Position numbers and translations under genes: made by a program
Notes under the pieces: model-generated
Seen by the model: only the letters and a program-made list of their open reading frames with translations
The model's database searches: none
What the model was told of the DNA's origin: nothing
Assembly (NCBI GenBank): GCA_019188255.1
Contig: JAETXT010000012.1
Span: 620,001-684,000 of the forward strand
Direction of reading: 5' to 3'
Length of the DNA stretch: 64,000 nt
Source: Verticillium longisporum
Taxonomy: Eukaryota > Ascomycota > Sordariomycetes > Glomerellales > Plectosphaerellaceae
Shown here: one piece after another, positions 1-11,677 of the stretch
Position numbering within the stretch: the stretch's first letter is position 1
How the letters are laid out: each line of letters starts with the position of its first letter

Positions 1-1845
1 TATTGGGCAACCGGCACCATGCTGCCGGCGCAAAATCCATGCATGGCGGATTGTTGTACCACCAGTGTATCATCTACTGCATAATAAACCACACATGGGT
101 CTTTGTTGATGTTGAATCCATGTTTTACCCTCTGCTGCTTTTTTGACCGTCACTTCCGCGCCGTGCACAAAAAACCACAGTCTCGAGCCTACGAGTTCCA
201 ATTACGATCACCAAGCAGACCGTATGGTTGCACGATCGGTCATACAAACTTCAAAGCTAGGGGCACCGCCCACTCTCCCATCGATAACCAATATAGAATA
301 CTCTTTTACCTGCGGGAGAGATTCAAGAAGGTAAGACAACTCCGGATCACCCCAGGACACCTAGTGAGAGAGGACAGCATATGGGAGCTGGGGCTGTTGC
401 ACTGCGACCCGCCCCCCAAGACCCTCCTAAAGCGTCACGCAATGTGTTACCTTGTTGGCGAGCAGACTTCACACGAAGGGAAGCAACTCGAATGAGAGAG
501 ACGACCTTTGAGAGACAATCAATCGTCAGATGGAAGACGGCGGAACTGAGCAAGACGTTGCTAGCCTTGCTTTTAGTGGCCAAGCACCAGACTCACGCTG
601 CGATCCAATAATACAGCTCTCATCGTTGTAGACTAACGTCGGCCTGTATAACTTTGCATGTTGTCCTCCTCTGTATATCCATTGAACGGCTCGGGGGATA
701 GACTTCTCTACTAAGACGTTTCTACCTTTTCGGCTTGTTTATTTTCAGACGCGGTAAGGGAGCTTTGCGAACGTCTCACCACATTATTCCTCGTCGGTCA
801 CGGCAACATATCCGCGTCCTGCTGTAATAATGCGCTGCGCTGCGTGTCCATTCATCGTACGTCACCTAGCCGAGGCTGCGATCCTGTGGCTTAAAGGCCC
901 TTATCGAACTTATTCACGTCCTAGGGTCCTCTTTCTCCCAAAATAGCCCCTCCTCAGCCTTCTCATCTTCCTCATCCCAACCTTCATTCCCGTCAATTGT
1001 CATCTTGTTACTGTCTGCGTTTGTCGCTACTAATCTAACTTACCTAACTTCTTAGTTCAACCCCTAATGGCTATTAAAATAATACAACCCGTCCTCCATC
1101 AAGCTAAGGACGTTTATATTATAGGCAAGATACTCTAAAAGAGCAGCGAAAATGCTATTGCAACCTGAAACATCTGCCGAGCCAGCTATACGTACGAAAA
1201 TACTAATACTGGTCTTTAAAATTCGAAACGCTAGGTAAACCTAATTTATACTATACACTTTCAAAATTCACACCTTGTACAAATAAAGTCTTCCATTGAA
1301 CTTGAAAAGTCTACGAAGCCTGTAGATAAACCCATCAAGCCATTGCACACACAATCATAACAACTACAACACCAGGCAGCAAATGCAAAATTTCGCAACA
1401 CAAGCTACTTACTATCTCCTAGTATTAGTCTCGTCACCCGTAAAAGTCAGCTTGCAAAGCTACTTGCTAATAACTTTATAAGCAATTATTAAAAGGCACC
1501 TGCAAAGCTAAGAACCCAGCGCTCACAGGGCTAGCTTAAAGCTTAAGACTACTAAAGTGCTTTAATAAGAGATGTGAAGAGGCCTCCTAGCTATAAAATG
1601 CTAAAATTCAAATGTATTATAACCCCTACTCATTAATCAAAATGTAGATGTCGCTTGCAGAAGACAACCTTACTCTGCCTAACGATGCACCCTGATAATA
1701 ACATTAGTAGTGTATTAGGACTATGAACAGCGTCAGACATTGCCTTGCTTTGCCTTGCCCTTATTCAGCAAGGCACTGCTTTGCTTAAAAATTCCATTCT
1801 TATTAGATTTCCAGGTAAAAGGTAGTCCGCTCAACAAAAACAAAA
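1..1845. other. Intergenic, no gene recognised; AT-rich part
   Basis: No protein gene could be recognised here. Short open frames on both strands overlap each other and show no family motif. About 1040-1750 is visibly more AT-rich than the flanks, which may be a decayed repeat, but no terminal repeats were found. Confidence 0.5.
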
Positions 1846-1964
1846 ACATACAACACCAGGTATTCGCTGGTGGTCACCCACCCAACTACTGATCCGGCCC
1901 TTATTGGCTTATTTAGGGGAGAGCGGACGGGATCCCAAGTTTTCCAATAGGTATGGTCGTATGT
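1846..1964 (-). rRNA. 5S rRNA, divergent variant copy
   Basis: The minus strand begins ACATACGACCATACC and ends GGTGTTGTATGT, the ends of a fungal 5S rRNA. The conserved GTAGTTGGGTGGGTGACCACC block (the internal Pol III promoter region) lies in the 3' half. The length is 119 nt, identical to the two other copies in the window (8087-8205, 27566-27684), but it differs from them at about a dozen positions. In helix II the change is compensated: CCTATTGG pairs with CCAATAAGG here, against CCTACTGG with CCAGTAAGG in the 27.6 kb copy. This favours a functional variant over a random pseudogene. Downstream on the minus strand are two T5 runs, suitable as Pol III terminators. Confidence 0.85.
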
Positions 1965-3239
1965 GCTAAACGAGCAGCGTTGGAGCATCCATATTGGCTG
2001 TGCTATTCTTTGCTCAGGGCCGAGTTGAGGTACTAGGAGGCTTGGAGAGTATGGGGGCAGGACAGGAATGGGACTTAGAAGTGGCGTGCATCAAGTGATT
2101 CATATGAGCTTGTGCTCCTAAGATTACGTGGATGTTGTTTATGTTCTGTGAAGGTTCATACGACAGAGACATGACCACAATAAGTAGACGTCAACGCGAC
2201 CCCAGAAGGAGTAGCCTGCCTCAAGCTAAGAAGGAGGATTATGCTGCGATTTGGTGAGCGATGCGGGTTGACTGGAAGAGACTGCCATTGATCAAAATAT
2301 ACGAAAATACAATCTGGCATTGACTGATACCCCGAAGAAGGTTCTATCACCAGGCCTTATGCTCGCCTCGACCGAAAGCATGGCTGGTGCCGGGAGACTC
2401 ATGTGGCCGAAGGAGCAAGCCAGAAGGGGCAGGATAGCAGTGGTGGCCATGGGCGAACACGTGGTTTGAAACTCGGTCATTCGGTGAAGCCAATCCTGAC
2501 CGACGTCCGCCCCCATTGGCTGCCCCTCACCGGCCCTCGGCAGCCAGTCAAATCAAGGCATGGGGACCAGTGGGCCAGAGATGACGAGCAGTTGGTCGAG
2601 ACGATGGAAGGGGCCGTTGACGCCCAAAAGAAAAGCCAAGAACGAGCACCAGAGGGCTGGGCGCATTTTTGCTGGGTCCATCTTTTTGATTGACTCAGAC
2701 ACTGGATCAACAGCCTTGAAAGAATCACGAACCACAGCAATCCTCAGTTTTCCTACGTTGCGCCCCATCAATTTGCCATTTAAAGGTCCTACGATTTCAA
2801 GAGTCTTAAACATCCCCTCATCGACCCGCCACAGGACAAGCCGCCTTGGGCGCCAGCCCAGAGGCAGCATCCACCCATCCATCACACGCCGCGCTGTGTG
2901 ACTCTGGTGCATTCCCTCCTCATCCTGTCGCACGCCCTTGCCAATTCCGCCCTATGCCCTGTGGACAAGGCCTGGGAGCTGGCAAGTTCTTGCATCTTGC
3001 AGGACAAAACAAGAGGTTTTCTTTCCTGACCTCCACACCAGCCAGCGCGCCTCGAATCCCTTGGCTCAACTCACTCACCTCAACCTCAACGATACCCAAA
3101 CAGGAGGACCCACATTGCAGCCATCGCCTTGCATACGCATTCTATCGCTTTCACCTCAGCCTTATTCTGATCTCCACGTTGCACTCATCGAATTGATACC
3201 CAGCTTTCAGCCCATCACTCGTTTCGCTTTTTTGCTGCC
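1965..3239. other. Intergenic and upstream region of the hydrolase-phosphatase gene
   Basis: No gene was recognised. The last 300 bases are pyrimidine-rich, as expected for a fungal leader running into the ATG at 3240. Open frames at 2400-3500 overlap on both strands and carry no motif. Confidence 0.5.
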
Positions 3240-5174
3240 ATGGCGATCAAGTCGCCCGAGGTTGCCGGCTGGATCGATGGGCCAGCCTCCAACCCCCATC
3301 ACCCAGATGAGACGGACCCCCAGCTTCTCAAAGACAACTCTACCGTCAGATCCTATACCACCAGTCGTTTCACGTATCCCTCCATACGAACTTTTTATCG
3401 ACGACATCCTCGCGTCGATCAGCTCCCCAAACCAGCGGCACCCCTGCTCGTGTTTATTCATGGTCTTGGCGGCTCCGTCGCGCAGTTCCATCCGTTGCTG
3501 ACCAGCTTGGTGCACCTCTCCTCGTGCCTCGCCGTCGACCTCCCCGGCTGCGGACGATCAGCGTTTGATCCGGCGCCATGGGAGGCCTACTCCTTCGAGG
3601 CCCTCGTCGAACTCCTGGAGGTCGTCATTGAGGAGCACCGTCAGAAGGACCCGGAGGGCACGGTCATCCTTATTGGTCACAGCCTAGGGACCGCCTTCAG
3701 CGCACGTCTCGCGAGTCGTAGCAAACCTGGCCGCACTCGCCTCTCAGATCATGTGGTAGCACTGGTGGGAATCTGCCCCGTGTCCGCCCCGCCTCCAGAG
3801 GACAAGGTGGTGCTATTCAAGAGACTTTTATGGATCCCCGGCTGGATATTCGACCTCTGGCGACGGTGGGATCGGTGGGGTGGACCTGCCAGCGCCAGCG
3901 TCAATCGATTCGTTGGCGCCGGCGCTGACCTTCACTTGCGCAAGATTCAGGACCGCTTCAACACTCAGAGCCGCACGCCCGTCTGGCGCCGCATGGCCTG
4001 GGGAACATTACCTGAGTTTGAGAGCGGGAAGGCCAAGGGTGGCATGCCGGGTCTCGATGTTTGGGCTGGCCTCAACATCCCAGTCCTCCTCGTTGGCGGT
4101 GAAGCTGACACCATCACGTCGGCCAAGGAAGTCGCCAAGATCGAAACGTGTCTATCAGGCAAGGGGCTTTCTCCCTCCGAGGTGGCATCAGAAGATGGCG
4201 ACGAGGAACTTCCCGACTCGGCTGCGCCAGTAAACACGTCGACGAAACCGTCCGATCACCTGCCGGCAACCATTGACGATATTCGCGAAGAAGATTTCAA
4301 CCGAGACCGGCGAATGGTCAACCGCGATGACAGCACGCAAGACGATCCGTCCACTCCGAACGAGGGCCAGGCCAGCAGCATCCCGCCCCAGCCACGCCAC
4401 CCCGCACAGACTTTCAAGTCCATCATCCTGCCGGCACCCGCCAACCATGCCCTCCTGTACATGCCTGCCACGGTGCGCATTCTGTCGGGCGTCATCTCCA
4501 AGTTTTTGCAAGACAATGTGACGAATCGTCTCAATCTCGGCTGGCAGCTGCAGCACCTGAACCGCGAGGGCAAGTGGGACGTCAAGAACCTAGAAAAGTG
4601 GAAGAAGGTCGCGCCCGTATCGGCCCCCATCGGCCGCCCGGGTGCCCCCGTATTCCGCGCCATGAAGACCCTCCGCGAGACGGACGACGTCCACAGCCCC
4701 TCGGAATTCGCCAAGGCCTGGGGCAGCATCATCCGGACTGTCATTGATATCAGCCACGACCAGCCCGTGTACGACCCGTTGACGATGGAGCAGGAAGCTG
4801 GCATCACGTACCGCAAGTTTGCGACGGTATCCAAGGTGCCCCCGCGCGACGCCGAGGTCGACATGTTTATCCAGCTCGTGGACCAGCTCCGCGAGAAACA
4901 GCGCTTGGCTAGCGAGGGTGGGGAGGAAGAGGTCGACGACGAGAAGAAGCAGGTCATCGGCGTCCACTGCCACTACGGCTTCAACCGAACGGGGTATTTC
5001 TTGGTGTGCTACCTCGTCGACCGGTGCGGGTTTGAAGTGCAGGAGGCCATTGACACGTTTGCAAAGGCGAGGCCGAACGGGATACGGCACTCGCACTTTT
5101 TGGATCAGCTGTTCATGCGGTACTCCGGCGTCGAGGGTGCCGGGGTGGCCCCCGGGGCTGGAGAGGAGCGATAG
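3240..5174 (+). CDS. Alpha/beta-hydrolase fused to a dual-specificity-type phosphatase
   Basis: One uninterrupted 644-residue frame. The N-terminal part (about residues 55-320) is an alpha/beta-hydrolase: FIHGLGG for the oxyanion region, VDLPGCGRS, and the nucleophile elbow GHSLG with Ser148. The C-terminal part (about 430-630) is a cysteine-dependent phosphatase domain with the signature HCHYGFNRTG and catalytic Cys577, resembling dual-specificity or mRNA-capping triphosphatase-like phosphatases. Between them lies a polar, low-complexity linker (about 310-380). No signal peptide is seen, so a cytosolic or nuclear location is inferred. The ATG lies in a favourable GCCATGG context and follows a CT-rich leader. 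The substrates of both domains are unknown. Fusions of this kind occur in filamentous fungi, and both active-site motifs look complete. Confidence 0.88.
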   Translation: MAIKSPEVAGWIDGPASNPHHPDETDPQLLKDNSTVRSYTTSRFTYPSIRTFYRRHPRVDQLPKPAAPLLVFIHGLGGSVAQFHPLLTSLVHLSSCLAVDLPGCGRSAFDPAPWEAYSFEALVELLEVVIEEHRQKDPEGTVILIGHSLGTAFSARLASRSKPGRTRLSDHVVALVGICPVSAPPPEDKVVLFKRLLWIPGWIFDLWRRWDRWGGPASASVNRFVGAGADLHLRKIQDRFNTQSRTPVWRRMAWGTLPEFESGKAKGGMPGLDVWAGLNIPVLLVGGEADTITSAKEVAKIETCLSGKGLSPSEVASEDGDEELPDSAAPVNTSTKPSDHLPATIDDIREEDFNRDRRMVNRDDSTQDDPSTPNEGQASSIPPQPRHPAQTFKSIILPAPANHALLYMPATVRILSGVISKFLQDNVTNRLNLGWQLQHLNREGKWDVKNLEKWKKVAPVSAPIGRPGAPVFRAMKTLRETDDVHSPSEFAKAWGSIIRTVIDISHDQPVYDPLTMEQEAGITYRKFATVSKVPPRDAEVDMFIQLVDQLREKQRLASEGGEEEVDDEKKQVIGVHCHYGFNRTGYFLVCYLVDRCGFEVQEAIDTFAKARPNGIRHSHFLDQLFMRYSGVEGAGVAPGAGEER

Positions 5175-5633
5175 CGGTGTATGATACCACTGGGAAAGGG
5201 GGATTTTTTATGCAGCGGATTTGGGTAGTACGTCCTCAGCGAGACTCTTTGACTTTGACCATGGCATGAGGCACGACGTGAATGATTGCCGCCGCTTTGC
5301 AGGGTACTGTGCTGGTGGGAGGCTCTTATGCTAGCTGGCTGGCTTGGTCTCTGTGACTGGGTCTTTGATTTAACCGGATGCGAAGGCTGGCCATGGCCTG
5401 GGTTCGTTGAAAACTCGGTGTTTCGTCTCCTATTTGATGCCCCATCGGTCTATCGTATAACCCTACAGATGACCGCCCACATCTTCCATAGCTAACATGC
5501 ATGATGGCTGCAAGTGTTCAGTACCGACAATTAGTATTGTAAAAACCATGTTGAAAAAATCATATCAATCCACCACCCAAACGCCCACACCATCCCGTCC
5601 CATCATAGCATCATCGTCCCCTCCTGGGCCGTC
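5175..5633. other. Convergent 3' intergenic region
   Basis: Lies between the stop of the hydrolase-phosphatase gene and the stop of the chitin deacetylase. It probably holds both 3' UTRs. Nothing else was recognised. Confidence 0.5.
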
Positions 5634-6469
5634 CTACGCCTTGTACCACCCATCCGGCGAATCCCCCAAACACTCCCCCACCGTAACAGCCCGGAACCCC
5701 CTCGCCCGCAGCGTGGAAATCATGTGCCGCGTCAGCACGCTCACCGTCGTCTCGTGCACGTCATGCGCCAGCACAATGGCGCTGTCGACGGCCGGATCCC
5801 AGCCGAGCTCGGCGTCAAACTTGGCCTCGGCCGCGTACACGGTGCCGTACTGGTTGTGCTCAAAGTCCTTGGTGTCGATGCTCGCGTCGACAATGTGGAA
5901 GCCCAGCGCCGCCATGTCGGCGGCGCAGGCGGCGTCGCACGAGAGAAAGGGGGCGCGCATGTAGCGCGGCGCGAAGCCGAGGATGGCGCGGAAGGCGTCG
6001 TCGTTGGCGGCCATGTCGGCTGCGCGCGCGGCGGGCGTCAGCGCCGACAGGTCTGGGTGGGTGTAGGTGTGGGAGGCGAGCTGGTGGCCGGCGGCGTAGG
6101 TGCGCTGCACGATGGCGGACCAGGGGTCTGAGGTCATTTCGCGGCCAAAGTTGGAGCCCGTGAGGAAAAAGGTCGCTGTCACGCCCTCTTCGTCGAGGAC
6201 GTCGAGGAGCGACGACGTGAAGGTGTAAGGTCCGTCGTCGTAGGTCAGGGCTACCTGGCCCGGGTTGACGCAGGAGTAGAGAGTCTGGCCGAGGGCCGGG
6301 GCGCGGCGATGTCTGGTTGGGGAAGGAGGGCTGGTGGGCGTCAGTCTCGTGGTTCTGGAAGGGGGGGCATGGCCGTTTCTCACGTCGAGTCACGGAGGTG
6401 GAGGGCTGTGGGTGCAGTTAGAGTTGTTCCTGTGAGAGCCAGGAGGCTCAGGACTGTTGTTGTGTACAT
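5634..6469 (-). CDS. Secreted chitin/polysaccharide deacetylase (CE4)
   Basis: Two exons (6469-6384 and 6312-5634) joined across a 71-nt intron with GTGAG donor and CCAG acceptor; the product is 254 aa. Exon 1 supplies a signal peptide (MYTTTVLSLLALTGTTLTAP). The mature part is a NodB-type domain with all carbohydrate esterase 4 motifs: TYDDGP at 52-57 (catalytic base and metal Asp), HTYTHP at 110-115 (metal His pair), MRAPF, DASIDTKDF and LAHDVHE near the C-terminus. The family removes acetyl groups from chitin or chitooligomers using a divalent metal; it acts in wall remodelling or outside the cell. The length is short for the family because no chitin-binding module is attached. The start is chosen because only this ATG gives a signal peptide in frame after splicing. 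Confidence 0.9.
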
Positions 6470-8086
6470 GGTGAGGTTTGTTTGTGAAGGCGCACTGCAA
6501 GACGTTGACGGCGGGTGAACTCGAGCAAGACGTGAAGAAATCAAGCAGGGAGAGGCAGTAGTACAAGTGCAAGCAGAGGGGCAAAGGCACGAGCAGAGAT
6601 GAGGACGGCGACCTTAAGAAGACGACGGACTGGACAGGACTGTTGGGGCATCCTCACACTCCATACGGCCAGAGTCCAACCTCAGCTGCAGGAGGTTGGA
6701 CTTTGCAACGCTAGAGAAGCACCAGGCACAGGAACCGCGTCGGACTAACACCAAGACGAAGGTGAAAGCCACCCGCAGAGCTAGTCGCAGTCGACATCAT
6801 CGTGCTTCATGGTTGCCCGGATGGTTTGTGTTCACCGAAAGCGTGGGTCGGGTTCCCCGCGCAAGACAATGGTCGACTTGGCAGAGACAGAAGACGTGGA
6901 CGACACCTCATCCGAGGTAGTGAGTCGTGGGCTGCCAAGCGGCGGGATACGGTGAATCGCGGGGCTTGACGACAGGGATCCCAGGTGCCGGTCTCGAAGG
7001 GGTGTCATCTTCGTTGTGATAGGCAAAGGGGCTCTTCACGGACGTGACCTGGCATGGCGGACATTTGATGTCAGACCTGAGAGGGTCACGACGTTGGCAC
7101 TGTTGAACCGAAAGAAAGAGAGCGGCGGTGGTCTGTCGTTGGCCAGCCTGCTGTTCCAGCCCCCGCGCGCGAGTGGTCGTCTCGACGACACCAACAGCGC
7201 CTCTAGCCCCGTCTTGGCGTCGTGCGGTCGGTGAGGTCAGATTGAGTTTGGCCGGCAGCGCTACATGGGCCGGGCGCTCATCTGCAACAATCATGTGCCT
7301 GATCTAGCCCTGAGGCCCGAGACCAGAGGGTCAGGTCATGGTTCTCACGCTGGAAAGCTCCTCTTCGGAGTTCGGACTGTCTGGAGCCTCGTGGGCCAAA
7401 GTGAGACTGAAAACAAGACACTGGCTGCTCGGCGGACAATGCATGGCCATTTCCCCTTGGTCCTCACGCTCGCAGAGACGCAAGGGAAGGCCACGGATGC
7501 AAGCATCGGGAGCCGGACGATTCAGGTCGAGAAGGCTGTTGGACATGCAGGCTTTCCGCAGCATAGCCCGGCTGGGTAAGGGACGTCCTGTGGGGTCCTC
7601 CGAAAGAGACTGAAAAGCCGGTGGTCGGTGGGTGAGGTGACTTTCTGCTTGTGGTTACTGGAGTTCGTTGGTCTGTGGGAGATCGACGACAATGCCGCCT
7701 TTGTTTCGGCCAGCTTGACTGTCTCGGATGGTCGGTGACGTCGGTTAGTCGAGGAGGTCGGGACTCGTTTGAGGAGGATTACTGTAAGAACTACCCAACT
7801 GATGTGCTAGATGCAGAGGCTCTCGTTCGCTGTCGGACTGGAGATGGGGGAAAGACGGACGTCGGATTTGGGTTACACTGCGGCGGGCTGCTTCGGGCTG
7901 AGGGCTTGCAGGAGATGTAGTGGGCAGTCGGCGACAGGGCAGGAGATGCAGAGCCGAAGCTAGCTTGCTCACTGCCCAACCACACGCCGACACACTGAGA
8001 CAGCCACAGTCAGCCACACAGAATGAACAAACGCAGACAGACTCGTGAAAATCAAGACAGTAGGATCAAAATGTCGAAAAATAAAA
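6470..8086. other. Intergenic, no gene recognised
   Basis: The left end holds the upstream region of the chitin deacetylase. The rest contains only short overlapping open frames without recognisable motifs. Confidence 0.45.
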
Positions 8087-8205
8087 ACATACAACATCAG
8101 GGATTCGCTGGTGGTCACCCACCCAACTACTAGTCCGACCCTTACTGGCTTATCTATGGGAGAGCGGACGGGATCCCGAGTTCTCCAGCAGGTATGGTCG
8201 TATGT
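8087..8205 (-). rRNA. 5S rRNA
   Basis: On the minus strand the 119-nt gene begins ACATACGACCATACCTGC and ends GATGTTGTATGT, with the conserved block GTAGTTGGGTGGGTGACC and the CCCGTCCGCTCTCC segment. It differs from the 27.6 kb copy at one position (C/T in helix II, giving a G-T wobble against A-T). A T5 run directly downstream on the minus strand can act as Pol III terminator. It stands alone, not in an rDNA or 5S tandem array, as is usual for dispersed 5S genes of filamentous ascomycetes. Confidence 0.95.
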
Positions 8206-9989
8206 GGCAGGAGGCGCGTGAGACACAGTACATATTCGGAGGCTATTCCCCGAGGAAAGTTTAGTTGGAAGCAAAGCCGGCCGGTGTACACCCATGGTAT
8301 CTTCACGTTACTCATCTGGCATTCGAGGTGATACACGAAACTTAACTTATACGGTCAGCCTACCCTGATTCATTCTTTGGCAAGGGTGGGTACCTACTCC
8401 GGGCACGTATGTGCCTTGACAGGTATCGTAAGGTCCCAAACCCATTGGTGTTGAGTGTCCCTGCCTTGACCAGCACAGACACCTGAGCCATGCGGGACTT
8501 GTCTTCCTTTCACCTTGGTGGCCGTTGAGTCAGGTAAGCACATGCCTAGCGCAGGTACCTATTTGAATCAATACAGGATGACGAGAGACGGCGACTGGGA
8601 GGGAAAGGTCCCGGATGATTTCCCCTGAGCTGAATTGGCTCGCCCACCTGGACTTCCAGGTCAGGGGCCTTTTGCCTCTTGGACTGGCGTCTTGCGCATT
8701 TCCAGCACCCGGCGATTAGCCGATCACATGCAATGACATCCTGGTACCATGGCGACTCCGTGTATTTACCTATGCCAGGTAGTTGAAGGATGGCGTTTCC
8801 AAAAGAAGACATGGACCTCACTGATGGGGACTTAGTGTTTTTATACTAATTGGAATATGTAAAATAAATGATCACCAGTTGAATTTCAGTAATGCTACTC
8901 TCCTCGCATACTGCATGACCTCGGCGGGCTGTAAACCCAGTGTTCGTTCCCCAGCAGGTGCAAAGCTGCCTCACTTGTCACCTCTTTTTAGCCTGACGGC
9001 TTTTGGTAAGTAGCATGTTTCCCCAGCGAGCTTGTTTCTCTCGTTTGAGCCTTCTGTATGTTGTGTTTGTCACGTTTTAGTATTAGACGGCATCATTTTA
9101 AAGCGTATGTAGCTAGCATAGGTAAATAATAGACCAAGCTCAGGGGCTCCCCCATTATTTCAGATCCATTGAAGTGCTTTTCCCATTGTGAGTGACACCA
9201 CTCTTCGCCTGCATGCCAAAGACAATAAAGGTGAGAACATTAAGAACAACTCATGCTTCAAGACCCTTCGCCGAAGACGCAAAGTAAACTTTGGTCAACG
9301 AGAAGCAAACTCCAGTCACGCGCCTCAACTTCATCAGCGAGACCCAAGCCTCCGGTGCGGACAGCATTCCCGCTGTCCCTCGTCCCCACAAAGCTTCCAC
9401 CACCACCCGACGCAACGGTCCTACAGGGCGATACTGTAGTTCTACGAGGGACTCGAGGGACTGCGCAATATTTGGCCGATCCACGGACTTGGGCACCTCC
9501 GGCTCGTCCTACCGCCATTTTACTTCGACTCGGACGGAAGCCGGCAGAGTGCCTATACAAGGCGTCTTGTGAGCATCTTAGTTGCTCCTTTTTTTTTCTT
9601 TTTCGTTTGCTGCTTAAAATTGACCGACCCGTGAATCTACTTGGATCCCAGCAGCGATCAGCAACAACATGTATCACAACCATGCTTGTTCCAAGACATG
9701 CGTGCATTGGAAAGTATGGCCGAAGTTGATATACAGTGGAAACACCAGCCACACTGCGCCTCCCCCTGATCCACTGACAAGAGCGACGTGCAGCAGCGGA
9801 AGCCGCGCTGAATGGTCCGCCACGATGGCTTGCGTGGCCGCCGAGCCGCACAGTCGAACACCCCCGCCTACCACGACTGAAAAAGACAGACGACAGCCCT
9901 ACCCGTCTGCTTTCCATCAGACGTCAGCAGTTGAGGGCTTGTTCATCTTGAAAACAACGTCATCCAATCTGCCCGCTAAGAAATACACC
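8206..9989. other. Intergenic and upstream region of the GH18 gene
   Basis: No gene was recognised. A frame open upstream of the chitinase ATG (from about 9669) is in phase with it, so a longer N-terminus cannot be excluded, but that stretch has no domain-like sequence. Confidence 0.45.
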
Positions 9990-11247
9990 ATGTTGGGAGG
10001 CTTCGCCAACGCCGTGTACTACCCCTCGTGGATCATCTACAAGGGCAAGCCCCCATCATCGTTGAACGTGACCCAGGCGAGCCATGTTCTCTACTCATTT
10101 GTCGGGTACAATTGTCACTTCTTTCATCTTGTGATGCTTGGCATGCTGACCGGATGAACAGCATCAATGAAGATGGAAGCCTGCGAGTACGTTGACCCAA
10201 GCTGCCATGTTGGTGCGGGTAACCACGATGACGACGATGACGGGCTGACCTCCATCAAGGCCATTGACGAGTGGGCCGACACAGGCGTCGAGGCCGACGG
10301 CGAGAAGGGTTGCCTCGCGGCCCTCGCCAAGCTGAAGCGCTCCAACCCGCACCTCAAGACGCTCGTGTCCATCGGCGGCGGCACCGGCAGCGCGCAGTTC
10401 CCCGCCATGGCAGCCAACCCGCAGGCCCGCGAGACATTCGCCCGGGCGATCCGCGCCTTTGTCGAGCAGCACGAGCTCGACGGCGTCGACAGTGAGCGTT
10501 CCCAACAGGCGCGGACATGAAAGGCGCCTCTGTACAAGAGCGAGCATGGTCATACTGACGAAAATGTGAACAGTCGACTGGGAGCACCCCAAAGACGCCC
10601 GCGAGGGCAACGACTTCTTGCACCTCCTCTACACGATCCGCACGCAGCTGCCGGGCCCACGCTACCTCCTGACGACGGCGCTGCCGCCGGGCGAGTGGGT
10701 GCTCCGCAACATCGACCTCGCGCAGGCGGCGCAGTACCTCGACCTCCTCAACCTCATGGCCTACGACCTCACGGGCGCCTGGACGCCCGTCGCCGGCCAC
10801 CAGGCGCAGCTCCGCGCGCCGGCCCACCTCGCGCACCACGACTGCTGCCGCGCCCACTGCGCCGCCGGCGTCGACTACTGCCTGCGCCAGGGGTTCCCCG
10901 GCCGCAAGACCCTGCTGGGCGTGCCGGCGTACGCGCGCTACTTTCCCGGCGCCCAGGCGGCGGGCCACCCGTTTTCCGACGCCGGCGAGATGAACTATTG
11001 TGATTTTCCGGCGGCGTGGGTGGAGCAGGCGCGCGTCGACGAGGAGGCGGCGGCGGCGTGGCACGTCGATCCCGACAAGGGGTTCGCGAGCTTCGACACG
11101 CCGGCGAGCGTCCGCATCAAGGCGCGCTGGGTCAGGGAGAGGCAGCTCGGCGGCCTCATGTACTGGACAGGGTCGGCGGACCGGCCGGGCAGGGAGAGTC
11201 TTGTGAGTGCTGGGTATCTGGAGATGCACGGGTATGCGCCGCTGTAG
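9990..11247 (+). CDS. GH18 chitinase (endochitinase-like), four exons
   Basis: Exons 9990-10105, 10162-10186, 10260-10491 and 10574-11247; all three introns (56, 73 and 82 nt) have GT-AG ends and the joins keep frame, giving 348 aa. The fold is glycoside hydrolase family 18: HVLYSFVGINEDGS (first strands), KTLVSIGGGTGS (SxGG motif) and the catalytic motif DGVDIDWE with D121, D124, D126 and the proton donor E128, then LNLMAYDLTGAW and LLGVPAYARYF. It would cleave beta-1,4 bonds of chitin by the substrate-assisted mechanism of the family. No signal peptide or carbohydrate-binding module is visible, so this looks like an intracellular or non-classically exported member. The 25-nt exon 2 is supported by the conserved GINEDGSLR sequence it restores. 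The ATG at 9990 is chosen because homology-like sequence starts there. Confidence 0.88.
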
Positions 11248-11480
11248 GCACCTGCATATTGTTCTCCCTTTTTTTCTGAATACCATGAATCTGGACATCC
11301 TAGCCACAAACAAACCATCACTCGAATAAAATCTTTGCTGTCCGATCAAAGTGAACCTGAGGCTCTGCCGGAAAGTCTTGAATTTTCAGCAACCCCCGTT
11401 CCCATTGGCGCCCACCGCGCGCGATCTCATGGTGCCCCAAGCGCGCAAACAGGCCCCAGCGCCCTCTCCTCGGAAGCCTC

Positions 11481-11488
11481 TATAAAAG
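11481..11488 (+). promoter_or_regulatory. TATA box candidate
   Basis: TATAAAAG stands 53 bases before an ATG at 11534 and is followed by a pyrimidine-rich stretch, the usual layout of a fungal core promoter. Confidence 0.4.
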
Positions 11489-11533
11489 TCGCCCGTCCTG
11501 CCCGTCCATTTCCCCTTTCCTCTTTTCTTCATC

Positions 11534-11677
11534 ATGTCGACAATACTTCAGTACGCCGCCCCCTACAGCTGCCTTCTCCGAAGACACCAGTCACTAACGA
11601 AGCGCAGGAGAATCATTTCTATAGTATTCGACCTACTCTGGGTTCTCCAAAAGAGCCACAGATCCCACCCTGGTTGA
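11534..11677 (+). CDS. Possible micro-gene, 28 aa, spliced
   Basis: Exons 11534-11550 and 11608-11677 around a 57-nt intron with GTACGC donor, a CTAAC branch sequence and GCAG acceptor. The product would be a 28-residue peptide with a hydrophobic middle (IISIVFDLLWVL) and a basic tail. A TATA box and CT-rich leader precede it. The splice signals and promoter are better than the coding evidence, so a spliced non-coding transcript is equally possible. No family is recognised. Confidence 0.25.
   Translation: MSTILQYAAPYSCLLRRHQSLTKRRRIISIVFDLLWVLQKSHRSHPG

Noticed and set aside
8925..8975. Anticodon-arm-like GGGCTGTAAACCC followed by GTTCGTTCC
   Set aside because: Acceptor stem and D-arm are absent, and only three stem pairs form.
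10354..11349. 331-codon antisense open frame over the chitinase
   Set aside because: Shadow of the GC-rich GH18 gene: Arg/Ala/Val-rich, no motif, while the sense strand has a complete catalytic motif.
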